Below are positions 9,901 to 20,020 of a stretch of DNA of 64,000 nt, one piece after another. The notes beneath the pieces were generated by a model that had not been told where the DNA came from, made no database searches, and worked only from the letters and a program-made list of their open reading frames with translations. The stretch covers positions 186,001 through 250,000 of the forward strand of contig WYBM01000015.1 of the NCBI GenBank assembly GCA_011525915.1, given 5' to 3'. Numbering within the stretch: position 1 is the stretch's first letter; every line of letters begins with the position of its first letter. The translations under genes were made by a program, and so were the position numbers. Source of the DNA: Ardenticatenaceae bacterium. GTDB lineage: Bacteria > Chloroflexota > Anaerolineae > Promineifilales > Promineifilaceae.

Positions 9901-11172
9901 GTTGCTTATGTCGTTGGGACACCTAAGGAAACGGTCGATACTGTTGAACTTCAATCATTTGCCAAAAATAAACTACCCAATTATATGGTTCCAACTTCAT
10001 TTATCACGTTAGATAAATTGCCACTCACTATCAGCGGAAAGGTTGACCGCCAAATGTTGGCGCAAACCATTAGAGCAAGACCACAAACTAAAACATCAAC
10101 ACTGCCCATTGGTGATATTCTGGCATGGCAATTATCCCGTAGCTGGGAAGATGTTCTAAACAGATCTCCTATTGGGTATGATGACAACTTCTTTGAAATA
10201 GGAGGACATTCGCTCCTTGCTGCTCGTTTATTAAGTAGGGTTCAACAAGAATTTGGCATCAACATACCTTTATCGACATTTTATTATGAGCCAACGCTTC
10301 GCCGAATGGTTACCTTTCTCCAGGAAGACCCTAAACGTAAGATTGAGCTTCCTTTAGTTGCTATTAAGCCTAGTGGGAATCGATTGCCTTTTTATTGTAT
10401 GCATGCGCTTAGTGGAAATTTGTTTCCCTACATTGAACTTGCCTCTCATCTGGATTCTGATCAGCCAGTTTATGGATTTCGCTTGCCTGAACAGACCACA
10501 GATCAAATAACCGATTTCCGTATTGAAGTGATAGCTGCAAACTATATTAAAGCGTTAAAGCATTTCCAAGACCAAGGTCCTTATATCCTCGGTGGTTGGT
10601 CTTTTGGTGGTGTCATCGCTTTTGAAATGGCATGTCAGTTAAAGGCGGCAGGAGACCAAGTTGGTCAATTAGTCTTAATGGATAGCCAGGCTTCTTTTTA
10701 TTTTAATCGTCAGCAACTTATCGATATAGACGAAAGTGCTTTATTTACTGACCTTATGCTCAGCTCACAATTTCGTTTTGGTTTGAGCCCTGAAGAACTC
10801 ATAGATATAGCGCGTGACATTAAGGTGAATGAAGGGGAAGTTAATACACTTGAACTTATAAAAGATGGGAACTCACACTTGGCACAGGAAGTTTATGGCC
10901 TTATTCGTAATTGCAAAGCAAATTTACAAGCCTTAGTCAAATATCAACCAGGCTACTATAGTGGTGCTACGATTATTTATCGTGCTCAAGACAAAGAGGG
11001 GGAACAAGCACATGACCTCACTTTGGGCTGGTCTGAACATGTTTCTGAAAAAGTTAGAGTGTATGAAGTGCCTGGGGATCATTACACAATGATGACAAAA
11101 CCATATGTAGGGATTTTGGCAAACAAAATTTCAACAGAACTTGAGGTTTTGACTCGTGGGACAGCAGAATAG
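6970..11172 (+). CDS. Terminal NRPS: docking domain-C-A-PCP-TE
   Basis: I place the start at ATG 6970 because the first 55 residues (MSITKFLNHL... to ...EILAFLRQ) match the whole TubC-type N-terminal docking domain. A GTG ten codons upstream would add residues that do not belong to it. Domains in this 1400-aa protein: docking 1-55; condensation about 75-510 with intact HHIIVDG at 206-212; adenylation about 525-1030 with YTSGTTG at 685 and YGPTE near 819; carrier serine at about 1081 (EIGGHSL); type I thioesterase about 1125-1390 with GWSFGG (Ser 1211) and a C-terminal GDHY histidine. Specificity residues read as D-A-F-T-N-A-L-V-W, which I cannot match to an amino acid. The TE releases the peptide, making this the last module. 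TubC docking domains recruit a specific upstream synthetase, presumably the 3419-6754 protein. Confidence 0.96.
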   Translation: MSITKFLNHLRLLDIRIWLEDNQLYSDAPKGVMTPELQAKIKENKAEILAFLRQSQTTSQTISKIEPVNLKANIPLSFAQQRLWFLSQLEPGSHAYNVPIKVRLKGKLDVACLEKAFCEIVRRHEVLRTTFPFVDGKPIQVIEPSRHIVALRVDLSRLPPAMREVETSRIANLEVQRAFDLSKGQLWNLQLIQHDDLTHDFLLTMHHIIVDGWSVNILFDEISALYTAYKEGKPSPLPKLPIQYSDYAVWQRQWLQGNIRKNYLDYWKNQLTDAPTLLELPTDKPRTPLQSFQSHSHTFDISGTLLQHIQTFCHSEEVTAFMFFLAAFKVLIYRYSRQSDIVIGVPSAGRTRIETEKLIGFFVNTLVLRSNVLKTRTFRQLLHQVRHITQEAFAHQEFPFNELVEVLQPKRSSSHTPLFQVMFVMQNTPQLQKQLPGLQIETVDPPEVAAKFDITLILSMEDKRVRAKFEYNSFLFSKTTISHMAENFQILLTAIVTNLDEEIDSLQLISSKIRQKMLVDWNQTASPYAPTIFFYQLFENQAVKRPDAIALVFEDQQITYGEVNRRSNQLAHYLQNNGVGPNTIVGLALDRSIDMVIGLMSILKAGGAYLPLDLAYPKERLTFILADTNAPILLTHYHLNSIIKPMLSGDQFVVNLDADWPMIALESISAPNNRIEPENLAYVIYTSGTTGKPKGVLLHHQGLCNLAFAQSMFFDIQTNDRILQFSSISFDAAIFEIVMALANGATLCMRQPEGLLPGPHLFQSLAELEITIVTLVPSVLALLPAGQLPALRILNVAGEACSIELASKWNKNRSFFNLYGPTEATVWTSGAEYTEKLKQLTIGRPIPNVQVFVLDTHQQLVPIGVPGELYISGDGLAHGYINRPALTAEKFIPNPFAINQKDNQLMEPQNQRLYKTGDIVRYSPDGTLVFEGRVDDQIKLRGFRIELGEVESVLQEHSRIARCVVVLNEESSDDQRLVAYVVGTPKETVDTVELQSFAKNKLPNYMVPTSFITLDKLPLTISGKVDRQMLAQTIRARPQTKTSTLPIGDILAWQLSRSWEDVLNRSPIGYDDNFFEIGGHSLLAARLLSRVQQEFGINIPLSTFYYEPTLRRMVTFLQEDPKRKIELPLVAIKPSGNRLPFYCMHALSGNLFPYIELASHLDSDQPVYGFRLPEQTTDQITDFRIEVIAANYIKALKHFQDQGPYILGGWSFGGVIAFEMACQLKAAGDQVGQLVLMDSQASFYFNRQQLIDIDESALFTDLMLSSQFRFGLSPEELIDIARDIKVNEGEVNTLELIKDGNSHLAQEVYGLIRNCKANLQALVKYQPGYYSGATIIYRAQDKEGEQAHDLTLGWSEHVSEKVRVYEVPGDHYTMMTKPYVGILANKISTELEVLTRGTAE

Positions 11173-11215
11173 CTTGATACACAGTTGAGGTGCAAGAGAA
11201 TTAGGGAGACGGTTT

Positions 11216-13642
11216 ATGTCAAAAGGGAAGCGTTTAATTTTAGTCATTATCGGTTTAGGTTTAATGGCTGGTTTACTAATAATAAGTACGGGTGGTTATA
11301 CCGTCAGGAAATCATGGCCTCAAACGGAGGGAAACAAACGGGTAGGAGAATTATTAGATGAGGTCTCTATATACCGCGATAGTTGGGGGGTGCCTTATAT
11401 CTATGCATCAAATATTCACGACTTGTTTTTTGCTCAAGGTTATGTTCAAGCCCAGGATCGTTTCTGGCAAATGGAGTTTCAGCGCCGTCTGGCAACTGGA
11501 CGGTTATCAGAAGTATTAGGCGAGGCCACCCTTGACTCTGATAAATTCATTAGAACCGTTGGTTTAAATCGAGCCGCAGAACGAGATTGGGAATCCGTGG
11601 ATGAGGAGACCCGTCAAGTACTCGAAGCGTATTCTGAGGGTGTCAATGCGTATATCAACGATCATTCAAATTCTCTTGGGCTTGAATTTCAGCTGCTTAG
11701 TCTAATAGGTAATGATTTTACACCCGAAACATGGACACCCGTAGATACAATTGCCTGGTCAAAAATGATGGCATGGGATTTAGGGGGAAATATGGGGCAT
11801 GAATTATTGCGTGCGCGTATTTATTCTCAATTAGGGGAAAAAGGGTTAGCAGATTTCATGCCGCTGTATCCTGATCAGCATCCATTAATTATTCCAAATA
11901 CTTTGTCAGAAGCATCTTTCACTCCGATTCTTGCTGAAAAAGTTCAGGGCTATAACTTTGGGGATGGGGAAGGAGTTGGTAGCAATAACTGGGTTATTTC
12001 AGGTGACCGGACTGATACCGGCTCTCCCCTGCTGGCGAATGATGTTCACTTAAATATTCAAGCACCGTCAATTTGGTATGAAGTGGGATTATATTGTGAA
12101 ACTTTATCAGAGGATTGTCCTTATCATGTGGCTGGTGCTTCCTTACCAGGTGCCCCAGGAATTGTAATCGGTCGTAACCGAGCTATTGCCTGGGGAGTCA
12201 CAAATATGGGGCCTGATGTCCAAGATTTATACATTGAACGCATAAATCCACAAAACCGCAACCAATATGAATACAAAGGTGGATGGCTGGATATGGAATT
12301 GGTGCGGGAAGAGGTATATATCGCTGACCAAGAGGATCCATTAAGGATGATTATACGCCTTACACAACATGGTCCTATTATTAACGATATTGTCGGTGGT
12401 ACAGAAGATGAGTGGACTTACGGTTGGCAACCACTTTCGTTAGATTGGGTAGGATTTGAGGCAGGAACTTTGATTAAGAGCGTGCTGCTATTAAATCGGG
12501 CGCAGAATTGGGAAACATTCCAAGAGGCGCTGTCTTATTGGGATTTACCAGGCCAAAACTTTGTTTATGCGGATGTGGAAGGCAATATCGGCTATCAAGC
12601 AGCAGGCAAGATACCGATTCGTACACAAGGAAACGGATCTATGCCAGTGTATGGCTGGACGGGAGAGTATGAATGGATGGGATATATACCTTTTGATGAG
12701 ATGCCTTCTGCACTTAATCCAAGTGACGGATATATCGTAACGGCAAATAATGCAATTATTGATTCGAGCTACCCCTATTTTATTACGATAGACTGGGATC
12801 CCGGTTATCGGGCAGATCGGATCGTAACCATGATCGAGGAAGATCCAGTAATCTCAATGGCTGACATGCAATTAATGCAGGCAGATACTAACTCAAGTTG
12901 GGTGGCGCTTGTCCTACCTTACCTAACAGAACTTGAGAGCAACGATCCGATTTTGAAAGAGGGTCTGCAATTATTAGATAATTGGGATGGTCTGATGGTT
13001 CGAGATAGTTCGGGAGCAGCCTTAATGCAGGCCATGCGAGGTCATATAGTAAGTTTAACTTTTGAAGATGAGTTGGGTACTTCTCTTATGAACTATGCGC
13101 CAAACACCTCTACGAATGTGTTCGACAGAGAACTTCCAAACGCGAATTCACCCTGGTTTGACAATATTCATACACCTGAAATTGAAACGCGGGACGTGAT
13201 TTTATTACAGGCTTTACAGGCTGCAATTGATGAGTTGAGTGCTAGCTTAGGAGAAGAAATGAGTAATTGGCGTTGGGGAGATTTACATACGGCTACTTTT
13301 GTAAATCAGTCCCTTGGACTTAGTGGGATTGGATTAGTGGAAAGTATATTTAATCGAGGTCCCTTTGCTGCAAATGGAAGTAATGATACTGTCAATAGCA
13401 CAGCATTCTATATCAGAGGCTCATATGAGGTGCTTTCGATTCCAGCTTATCGCCAGATCATTGATCTAAATCAATTAGATCAATCTGTTTCAATTTATGC
13501 GCCAGGGCAATCAGGTCATCCATACCATCCACATTATGATGATTTGATTGATCCTTGGTTAAATGATGAGTATCATGCAATGCTTTGGGAGTTAGAAGAT
13601 ATTGAAAATAATTATCAAGATAAACTAGTGTTGCATCCATAA
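11216..13642 (+). CDS. Penicillin acylase family (Ntn-hydrolase) protein, probably exported
   Basis: At 808 aa this matches the usual length of penicillin/acyl-homoserine-lactone acylases. It has an N-terminal hydrophobic segment (about residues 7-25, signal peptide or anchor) and an alpha-chain region. The autoprocessing site precedes the SNNW motif, where Ser256 would become the N-terminal nucleophile of the beta chain. The early motif RDSWGVPYIYA and the segment ANDVHLN after the nucleophile fit the family. The gene starts 43 bases after the NRPS thioesterase gene with a good ribosome site (AGGGAGA). The family cleaves amide bonds to acyl groups. Because it follows an NRPS and faces outward, I infer a role in trimming an acyl group from the exported peptide, or in self-protection or signal degradation; none of these is shown. 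Confidence 0.9.
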   Translation: MSKGKRLILVIIGLGLMAGLLIISTGGYTVRKSWPQTEGNKRVGELLDEVSIYRDSWGVPYIYASNIHDLFFAQGYVQAQDRFWQMEFQRRLATGRLSEVLGEATLDSDKFIRTVGLNRAAERDWESVDEETRQVLEAYSEGVNAYINDHSNSLGLEFQLLSLIGNDFTPETWTPVDTIAWSKMMAWDLGGNMGHELLRARIYSQLGEKGLADFMPLYPDQHPLIIPNTLSEASFTPILAEKVQGYNFGDGEGVGSNNWVISGDRTDTGSPLLANDVHLNIQAPSIWYEVGLYCETLSEDCPYHVAGASLPGAPGIVIGRNRAIAWGVTNMGPDVQDLYIERINPQNRNQYEYKGGWLDMELVREEVYIADQEDPLRMIIRLTQHGPIINDIVGGTEDEWTYGWQPLSLDWVGFEAGTLIKSVLLLNRAQNWETFQEALSYWDLPGQNFVYADVEGNIGYQAAGKIPIRTQGNGSMPVYGWTGEYEWMGYIPFDEMPSALNPSDGYIVTANNAIIDSSYPYFITIDWDPGYRADRIVTMIEEDPVISMADMQLMQADTNSSWVALVLPYLTELESNDPILKEGLQLLDNWDGLMVRDSSGAALMQAMRGHIVSLTFEDELGTSLMNYAPNTSTNVFDRELPNANSPWFDNIHTPEIETRDVILLQALQAAIDELSASLGEEMSNWRWGDLHTATFVNQSLGLSGIGLVESIFNRGPFAANGSNDTVNSTAFYIRGSYEVLSIPAYRQIIDLNQLDQSVSIYAPGQSGHPYHPHYDDLIDPWLNDEYHAMLWELEDIENNYQDKLVLHP

Positions 13643-13680
13643 GGGTTGATCATTTGTGTAGTCTCCCCGCGGGGTATGGT

Positions 13681-14481
13681 ATGGATTTAAATGATATTGC
13701 AGCCTTTGCACAAGCGATTATTTATGAAGCAGGGCTTGTTTTAATGGAGGGATTTTACCAACATAAAGAAGTAGAACAGAAGAGTTCATCCGTTGATTCA
13801 GTAACTCAATATGATAGGATTGTTGAGTCGCTAATTGTAAGCCGAATTTTATCGCGGTTTCCTGACCATGCCATCTTGGGAGAAGAGGGGAGCTCTCATG
13901 TTGGCAAGGGGCTTTATCAGTGGATCATTGACCCTCTTGATGGAACCAATAATTTTATTCACGGAATCCCGATATTTTCTATCTCTATTGCTTTATATAA
14001 AAGAGAAAAGCCATTAGTGGGGGTGGTGTTTGATCCAACACGAGACGAGTGTTTCACGGCCGTTACTAATCAAGGTGCCTTCTTGAAAGATAGAAATAAC
14101 AATATACAAAAACTTGCCGTTTCACATACTCAAAAGCTGATTCATAGTTTATTGGCTACCGGGTTCCCCTATGACCGCCACACAAATCCACACAATAACA
14201 TTGCAGAAATAGAAGTTTTTGTAAAAAAGGCCCAAGGTGTTCTTCGCCTTGGGTCAGCCGCCCTGGCTGTCTGTTATGTCGCCTCAAGTCGGTTAGAAGG
14301 ATATTGGGAGTGCAAGTTAAGTTCGTGGGATGTTGCAGCATCACGATTGATCGTAGAAGAAGCTGGCGGCCGAACGAGCCATTTTAATAACAGTAGAGTG
14401 AAGCTCAATAAGCAGATGAACTTAGTAGCGAGCAACGGTTTTATTCATCAACAAATGTTGGATACTATTTTAGAGGCCTGA
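13681..14481 (+). CDS. Inositol-monophosphatase family phosphatase
   Basis: A 266-aa protein of the Mg-dependent IMPase/FBPase/CysQ superfamily. Visible motifs are the metal-binding GEEG near residue 62, the signature IDPLDGTNNF near 83-92 and the C-terminal WDVAAS with EEAGG. Length is normal for SuhB-type enzymes. I chose ATG 13681 because homologues begin near the DIAAFAQAI helix; a GTG at 13654 is an alternative in the same frame. It lies 38 bases after the acylase gene, so it may share its transcript. The substrate cannot be told from sequence (inositol phosphate, a nucleotide, or a phosphorylated intermediate), and a link to the peptide pathway is only positional. Confidence 0.88.
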   Translation: MDLNDIAAFAQAIIYEAGLVLMEGFYQHKEVEQKSSSVDSVTQYDRIVESLIVSRILSRFPDHAILGEEGSSHVGKGLYQWIIDPLDGTNNFIHGIPIFSISIALYKREKPLVGVVFDPTRDECFTAVTNQGAFLKDRNNNIQKLAVSHTQKLIHSLLATGFPYDRHTNPHNNIAEIEVFVKKAQGVLRLGSAALAVCYVASSRLEGYWECKLSSWDVAASRLIVEEAGGRTSHFNNSRVKLNKQMNLVASNGFIHQQMLDTILEA

Positions 14482-14493
14482 TCCGCTTCTGGG

Positions 14494-14515
14494 GGTATCT
14501 TTGATCAAAGATACC
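14494..14515. terminator. Perfect 22-base palindrome centred on TTTGATCAAA
   Basis: GGTATCTTT and AAAGATACC flank a central GATC, making an unbroken 22-base palindrome 13 bases after the phosphatase stop. As RNA it would form a hairpin ending the left block. The following sequence (AGCTGTTGTAAAATC) has no U-tract, so an operator or a factor-assisted terminator is as likely as intrinsic termination. Confidence 0.45.
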
Positions 14516-14645
14516 AGCTGTTGTAAAATCTTTGTGTGACCCCAAGCCAGTGAGTGGTGTGGGTAAGTGCCACCTAGTTTAGGTTGCGTACCTACTTTAA
14601 TCGTTCTTGCTTTGCAGCTAACTATTGCACATTGTCGAGGTTCTT

Positions 14646-15119
14646 ATGAAAACAATAACTGTGGCACAACTGTGTAAAACGTCGCATCTGCGTTCCCTTG
14701 TGATGCATCAGGACACGCCACTGGATGCTGTTATTAATAAATTTACCACCGACCACATGCTGCGTGGTATCTTTCTGGTGAATGATGACAATCGGTTAGT
14801 GGCTATCTTAAATCATCATGACTTGTTAAACTGGGCCCGCCTGCGGTTTGGGTTCTCAACAAGGGAACATTTTCTGTCCATAGGCCAGGTACGCCGCCTG
14901 GTAAAGGCCGAACGGGTACGTGATCTTGCTGTGCCCGAACAGGGGCAAACGGCCGTTACGCTGGAAGACTCGCTGGCGACGGCGCTGGAAAAAATGGTTA
15001 AATATAATTTGATAGATATCCCCGTTGTGGACCGTGACGGCCGTATTGTCAATGATCTGCTCTTAAGCGAGATATTGTCTTTTGTGCTCGAATCAAACAC
15101 GCTTTCCAGGATTGGATAG
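14646..15119 (+). CDS. Tandem CBS-domain protein preceding the mrp operon
   Basis: A 157-aa protein built of two CBS repeats: [11 protein letters not shown]...[22 protein letters not shown], and a second copy [11 protein letters not shown]...[24 protein letters not shown] pairs bind adenine nucleotides and often regulate transporters. It ends 37 bases before mrpA in the same direction and shares the GC-richer composition of that operon, so it probably belongs to the transcript and could sense cellular energy state for the antiporter (inference). The ATG at 14646 follows a CGAGG ribosome-site-like stretch; an upstream in-frame start at 14625 is possible. Confidence 0.85.
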   Translation: MKTITVAQLCKTSHLRSLVMHQDTPLDAVINKFTTDHMLRGIFLVNDDNRLVAILNHHDLLNWARLRFGFSTREHFLSIGQVRRLVKAERVRDLAVPEQGQTAVTLEDSLATALEKMVKYNLIDIPVVDRDGRIVNDLLLSEILSFVLESNTLSRIG

Positions 15120-15156
15120 GCTGTTTGTACACAAATCAAGGAAGCAAGGAGAGTTC

Positions 15157-17523
15157 ATGTACGTTGCTGTGTTGTCCATTCTTGGTTGTTCGGTAGTTGC
15201 CCCCTGGCTTCAGAAAGTGACGCGTGGATTTACGGGATGGCTGCTGGCCTTGCTACCGTTGGGTTTTACCCTTTACTTTGTCAGCTTGATCGGCCGTGTC
15301 TCCTCCGGGGAAATTATCCGGACTGGTGTTGCCTGGGTTCCCAGCCTGAACGTGAATTTTTCCTTTTATATTGACGGATTAGGGCTCCTGATGGCCTTGT
15401 TGATCAGCGGCATTGGGACACTCATTGTCATTTACGCTGGTGGGTATCTGGCTGGGGATGAGCAAATTGGCCGTTTTTACACCCTTATCATCCTTTTTAT
15501 GGGCGCCATGTTGGGGGTTGTACTGGCTGACAACCTCATCACCCTCTTCATCTTCTGGGAACTGACCAGCATCTCCTCCTATATGCTCATTGGCTTCAAA
15601 CACAACAAAGAAATATCACGCCAGTCGGCGTTGCAAGCGCTGCTGGTTACCGGCACTGGCGGGCTGGCCCTACTGGCCGGTCTGGTCTTGCTGGGTATTA
15701 TCAGCGGCCGTTGGGAGCTATCGGCATTGCTGTTTCAGGCCGAAACTATTCAGGCGCATCCATTATATTTGTCCGCATTAATTTTGGTCTTGCTGGGGGC
15801 GTTTACCAAGTCGGCGCAATTTCCCTTCCATTTTTGGCTGCCCAATGCTATGGCCGCCCCCACGCCGGTCAGTGCCTACCTCCACTCGGCCACCATGGTT
15901 AAGGCTGGTGTCTATTTGCTGGCCCGGCTGCAACCGATCTTGGGCGGAAGTGACACCTGGCTGTACAGTCTGAGCATTGTTGGGGCCCTTACGGCACTGC
16001 TTGGCGGATGGCTGGCGTGGCAAAAGAGTGATCTCAAGCAGATTCTGGCCTATTCCACAATCAGCGCCTTGGGTCTGCTGACCATGTTGCTGGGGTTGGG
16101 AAATGCTGTTGCTTTTAAGGCAGCGATGGTTTTTTTGCTGGCGCATGCGCTGTATAAGGGTGCTTTGTTTATGGCGGCTGGGGCCATTGAACATGAAACC
16201 GGCACCCGTGATATAAACCAACTGGGCGGCTTAAGCCGCCATATGCCGGTAACGCTTGTGGTCGTATGCCTGGGTGCCTTTTCGATGGCCGGTTTACCGC
16301 CAATGGTAGGTTTTATTAGCAAGGAATTGGTCTATGAGGCCACTTTGGAGGCTCCGATATGGGCTTACGGTTTTACGGCGATGGCTTTGCTGACGAACAT
16401 ATTTCTAGTCGTTGCGGCCGGTGTGATGTTGTTACGGCCGTTTTGGGGCCCACAATCAGCAGATGATTCCCATAACCTGGCGGGCAGTGTACACCAGCCA
16501 GAAGTGCCTGGGGCGATTGGTTTGGGGCAAGAAGCGCCCCTTAGCATGTGGCTGGGTCCCTTGTTGTTGGGCGCCCTGGCGCTGCTGGTGGGGTTGTTTC
16601 CTAATGTAGTAGCCTCGCCTTTTATTGCCGCCGCCGCCGGCAGCGTTGCGGCCTACCCCATTCAAGTAAAGCTGGCCTTATGGCATGGCGTTAATCCTAT
16701 GTTGATTTTGAGTATCATCACCGTCACTGTTGGTGGGGTCGTTTATCTGGTCTACCGGCCGTTGCAAGCGCCGGCCAGGCGTATTGACCAATTTGTGGCC
16801 AGCGTTGGCCCACAGCAATGGTATCACTGGGGTTTGCAAGGTTTGCTGGAGCTGGCGGTCCGTCTGACACGGCTGCTGCAAAATGGCTATTTGCGTCACT
16901 ACTTACTGTTGGTAGTCGTGACAACGTTGGGTCTGGTTGGTTATACCCTGGTGGGGCGTGGCGGCTTTGGCTGGCCTGTGCTGGCATGGGACGTACGCTT
17001 TCATGAAGCCGTTGTTGCCGGCATCATTCTGGTGGCTGCTTATATGGCTGTAAGGGCCACTTCCCGGCTAACGGCCGTCATTGCCTTGGGCGCTGTTGGC
17101 TACGGTGTGGCGCTTGTCTATGTTTATTTTGGCGCACCTGACCTGGCCATGACTCAGTTTTCTGTGGAAACACTGACGGTTATCTTGTTTGTACTGGTGC
17201 TTTACCGGCTCCCGCGCTTTACTTCTTTCACAGGTAAAGCAGAACGTACTCGTGATGTGGTCATTTCACTGACCGTGGGGGCGCTGATGACCCTATTGGT
17301 GCTGGCAGCAACGGCCGTGCCTGAAGAATCACACCTGACCGATTTTTTTGCCGAAAACAGTGTGTCGCTGGCCAAAGGGCGCAATATCGTCAACGTTATT
17401 CTGGTAGATTTCCGCGGGCTGGATACGATGGTAGAAATTACAGTGTTGGCGGTAGCGGCTATTGGTGTGTACGCACTCATTCATTTGCAGCCAAAAGAAC
17501 CTTCAGAAGGGGATGATTCGTAA
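15157..17523 (+). CDS. mrpA: Mrp-type Na+/H+ antiporter subunit A
   Basis: This is the large antiporter subunit, 788 aa, homologous to complex I NuoL over its first 500 residues and carrying the extra C-terminal MrpA region. Conserved segments include [48 protein letters not shown] (written here in part), [15 protein letters not shown] and [11 protein letters not shown] near the C terminus. It has many hydrophobic helices. The ATG at 15157 follows an AAGGAG site. With subunits B-G it forms one membrane complex that expels Na+ in exchange for protons. Family length and order are normal. Confidence 0.95.
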   Translation: MYVAVLSILGCSVVAPWLQKVTRGFTGWLLALLPLGFTLYFVSLIGRVSSGEIIRTGVAWVPSLNVNFSFYIDGLGLLMALLISGIGTLIVIYAGGYLAGDEQIGRFYTLIILFMGAMLGVVLADNLITLFIFWELTSISSYMLIGFKHNKEISRQSALQALLVTGTGGLALLAGLVLLGIISGRWELSALLFQAETIQAHPLYLSALILVLLGAFTKSAQFPFHFWLPNAMAAPTPVSAYLHSATMVKAGVYLLARLQPILGGSDTWLYSLSIVGALTALLGGWLAWQKSDLKQILAYSTISALGLLTMLLGLGNAVAFKAAMVFLLAHALYKGALFMAAGAIEHETGTRDINQLGGLSRHMPVTLVVVCLGAFSMAGLPPMVGFISKELVYEATLEAPIWAYGFTAMALLTNIFLVVAAGVMLLRPFWGPQSADDSHNLAGSVHQPEVPGAIGLGQEAPLSMWLGPLLLGALALLVGLFPNVVASPFIAAAAGSVAAYPIQVKLALWHGVNPMLILSIITVTVGGVVYLVYRPLQAPARRIDQFVASVGPQQWYHWGLQGLLELAVRLTRLLQNGYLRHYLLLVVVTTLGLVGYTLVGRGGFGWPVLAWDVRFHEAVVAGIILVAAYMAVRATSRLTAVIALGAVGYGVALVYVYFGAPDLAMTQFSVETLTVILFVLVLYRLPRFTSFTGKAERTRDVVISLTVGALMTLLVLAATAVPEESHLTDFFAENSVSLAKGRNIVNVILVDFRGLDTMVEITVLAVAAIGVYALIHLQPKEPSEGDDS

Positions 17524-17525
17524 AG

Positions 17526-17951
17526 ATGATGAAGTCTCTGATTCTAACAACGGCCACACGTTATTTATTGCCCTTATTGCTGCTTTTTTCCATCTTTGTT
17601 TTGCTGCGTGGACATGATGAACCAGGGGGCGGCTTTATTGGTGGACTGGTAGCGGCAGTTGCCTTTACACTCTACGCTATTGCTACCAATGTGGCCGAGA
17701 CCCAGCAGTTGATTAAAGTGCAGCCGCAGCTTTTAATGGGTATGGGTTTGTTAACGGCCGTTGCTGGTGGATTGCTGGCGCCTATCTTGACCGGGCAACC
17801 CTTTATGACTGGGTTGTGGACGGCTCGTGAATTTCCAGCCATTGGTAAATTGGGTACACCGCTCTTGTTTGACATAGGCGTCTACCTGACGGTTATTGGC
17901 GTTACACTGCTCATTATCTTTTCTCTGGCCGAAGACGAGCCAGCGCCTTAG
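17526..17951 (+). CDS. mrpB: Mrp antiporter subunit B
   Basis: A 141-aa membrane protein with the MrpB signature [17 protein letters not shown] and about four hydrophobic helices. It starts 2 bases after the mrpA stop. Two adjacent ATG codons (17526 and 17529) could serve as start. Confidence 0.95.
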   Translation: MMKSLILTTATRYLLPLLLLFSIFVLLRGHDEPGGGFIGGLVAAVAFTLYAIATNVAETQQLIKVQPQLLMGMGLLTAVAGGLLAPILTGQPFMTGLWTAREFPAIGKLGTPLLFDIGVYLTVIGVTLLIIFSLAEDEPAP

Positions 17952-18001
17952 TAGCCGTCTAAACATAACTTCCCGGTTTTGGGATAATAAGGCTACTTAC
18001 A

Positions 18002-18039
18002 GCGCGTCTGCCAATTCAGTAACTCATTTGCAGACGCGC
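18002..18039. other. Stem-loop between mrpB and mrpC
   Basis: A perfect 10-base inverted repeat, GCGCGTCTGC and GCAGACGCGC, with an 18-base loop. It lies in the only sizeable gap (216 bases) of an otherwise overlapping operon. No T-run follows, so it may stabilise or attenuate the transcript, or separate two expression units. Confidence 0.55.
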
Positions 18040-18167
18040 CCTTAGTGACCGCCCGGAAACAGCAGCCCGTTTGGCTGTCGTTAAGGCCACTTCAAGCACA
18101 TTCATCTATGGTGTTGATGGATGTGCCCTCTATCATCTGATATGGAATGGGGAAAGAGAGAAACATC

Positions 18168-18518
18168 ATGCAAATTGTGCTTGCTTTTGTAATTGGCGGT
18201 CTATACGCCGCCGGCATTTACATGATGATGCGGCGCAGCATTGTTAAGCTGATCATTGGGCTGGCACTGCTTGGGCATGCGTCTAATCTGCTTATTTTTA
18301 CCGTTGGTGGCCTTACTCGTGAGCCGGCGCTTGTTCCCGCCCAAGCTCTGGTGCCCACCTTGCCCTTTGCCGATCCATTACCCCAGGCACTCATTTTGAC
18401 GGCTATCGTCATTAGTTTTGGCACGCTGGCCTTTACTGTGGTCCTGATCAAGCATGTGTATCAGATTGTGGGTACAGATGATATTGACAGTATCACCACA
18501 ACAGACCGGCAAACATGA
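18168..18518 (+). CDS. mrpC: Mrp antiporter subunit C (NuoK-like)
   Basis: A 116-aa, three-helix protein with the NuoK/MrpC core [14 protein letters not shown] and the late segment [12 protein letters not shown]. The ATG at 18168 is preceded by GGAAAGAGAG. Its stop overlaps the mrpD start (ATGA), which suggests translational coupling. Confidence 0.95.
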   Translation: MQIVLAFVIGGLYAAGIYMMMRRSIVKLIIGLALLGHASNLLIFTVGGLTREPALVPAQALVPTLPFADPLPQALILTAIVISFGTLAFTVVLIKHVYQIVGTDDIDSITTTDRQT

Positions 18519-20020
18519 CAAATACTCAGATTCCTATTCTGGCGCCGCTTCTTGTGCCGTTTTTGACTGCCATCCTGGCTTTGCTGGGCTGGAACAAACG
18601 GCGGTGGCAACGCCTGTTAAGCTTGTTTGGTGCAGCAGGGCTGTTGGCGGCCGGCGGTAATCTATTATCGGTTGTATTAACTCAGGGCACTCAGGCGATC
18701 CAGATAGGAAACTGGCCGGCCCCTTTTGGCATTACGCTGGTGGCTGATCCCTTTAGCGCTATTATGGTGACACTGACCGGCATGATGGGGCTGGCTGTAG
18801 GCGTCTACTCGCTGGCAGATATAGATGCCGGGCGAGAAGCTTACGGTTATCATCCTCTGTACTATATACTCCTCATGGGCGTCTGTGGCGCTTTCTTAAC
18901 AGGAGATATGTTTAACTTATATGTTTGGTTTGAGGTCATGCTCATTGCCTCTTTTGTACTGCTGGCTCTAGGTGGGGAACGCGCCCAAATGGAGGGGGCG
19001 ATCAAATATGTCACGCTGAATCTGATGGCATCGGCCATGTTTTTGGCGGCACTTGGTATTCTGTATGGTATTACGGGTACGTTAAATATGGCCGATTTAT
19101 CAATTCAGCTCAGGCAATTGCCCTGGCAAGGGCTGATTACGGCACTGGCCATGATGTTTCTGGTTGCTTTTGGCATCAAGGCGGCGATCTTTCCCTTATT
19201 CTCCTGGCTGCCGGCAGCCTACCATACACCACCAACGGCCGTTTCTGCGATTTTTGCCGGTTTATTGACAAAGGTTGGGGTGTATGCCATTGTGCGTATC
19301 TTTACGCTGCTCTTTGTACAGGATATTGGCTATACTCACACCCTAATTCTGGGGCTGGCCGGACTCACCATGGTGACCGGTGTTTTAGGAGCAGCCTCAC
19401 AAAACGAATTCCGGCGCATTCTTTCCTTCCACATTGTCAGCCAGATAGGGTATATGATTATGGGTCTGGGACTGTTTTCACCGTTGGCCCTGGCCGGGAC
19501 TATTTTTTACATTGTCCACCATATTATCGTCAAAACCAACCTGTTTCTGATTAGCGGCATTGTGCGTCAACTTCATGGCACTTACCAGCTAAAAAAGCTC
19601 GGTGGTTTGTATCAGACACATCCAATAACGGCCGTGTTATTTCTGATTCCAGCTATGTCACTGGCTGGGCTGCCGCCTCTTTCTGGGTTCTGGGCTAAAC
19701 TGACATTGGTGCAGGCCGGGCTTGAGTTAGAACAATATGCTATCGTGGTTACCTCGTTGGTTGTGAGCCTGCTTACACTCTTCTCCATGACTAAACTATG
19801 GGCCGAGGTTTTTTGGAAGCAGCAGCCCAGCGATAAAGCGTTGACGGTTATTTCTACTGGTGAATGGTTGCTGCGCCTGGTACCCGCTGCGGGCTTGGCC
19901 GCCTGCACCTTGCTGATCGGACTGATGGCGGAACCGATCTTTGCGCTCTCACTCCATGCGGCTGAACATCTTTTAGATTCAACCAGCTATATTGAAGCTG
20001 TGTTGGGAGGCGTACCATAA
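18515..20020 (+). CDS. mrpD: Mrp antiporter subunit D (NuoM/N-like)
   Basis: A 501-aa protein, the second large antiporter-like subunit. Conserved core: [18 protein letters not shown], then [19 protein letters not shown] and [10 protein letters not shown]. About 14 membrane helices are expected. It overlaps mrpC by 4 bases and mrpE by 1 base. Confidence 0.95.
   Translation: MTNTQIPILAPLLVPFLTAILALLGWNKRRWQRLLSLFGAAGLLAAGGNLLSVVLTQGTQAIQIGNWPAPFGITLVADPFSAIMVTLTGMMGLAVGVYSLADIDAGREAYGYHPLYYILLMGVCGAFLTGDMFNLYVWFEVMLIASFVLLALGGERAQMEGAIKYVTLNLMASAMFLAALGILYGITGTLNMADLSIQLRQLPWQGLITALAMMFLVAFGIKAAIFPLFSWLPAAYHTPPTAVSAIFAGLLTKVGVYAIVRIFTLLFVQDIGYTHTLILGLAGLTMVTGVLGAASQNEFRRILSFHIVSQIGYMIMGLGLFSPLALAGTIFYIVHHIIVKTNLFLISGIVRQLHGTYQLKKLGGLYQTHPITAVLFLIPAMSLAGLPPLSGFWAKLTLVQAGLELEQYAIVVTSLVVSLLTLFSMTKLWAEVFWKQQPSDKALTVISTGEWLLRLVPAAGLAACTLLIGLMAEPIFALSLHAAEHLLDSTSYIEAVLGGVP

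Noticed and set aside
1-11172. Treating the left NRPS genes as the starter-loading part of the right-hand PKS
   Set aside because: The third NRPS has its own thioesterase, and the blocks are separated by the mrp operon, so a separate product is more likely; it cannot be excluded.
15778-16322. Long reverse-strand open frames opposite mrpA (up to 147 codons)
   Set aside because: They lie fully inside a clearly recognised gene, have low-complexity composition and no family motifs; they follow from the codon usage of the + strand.
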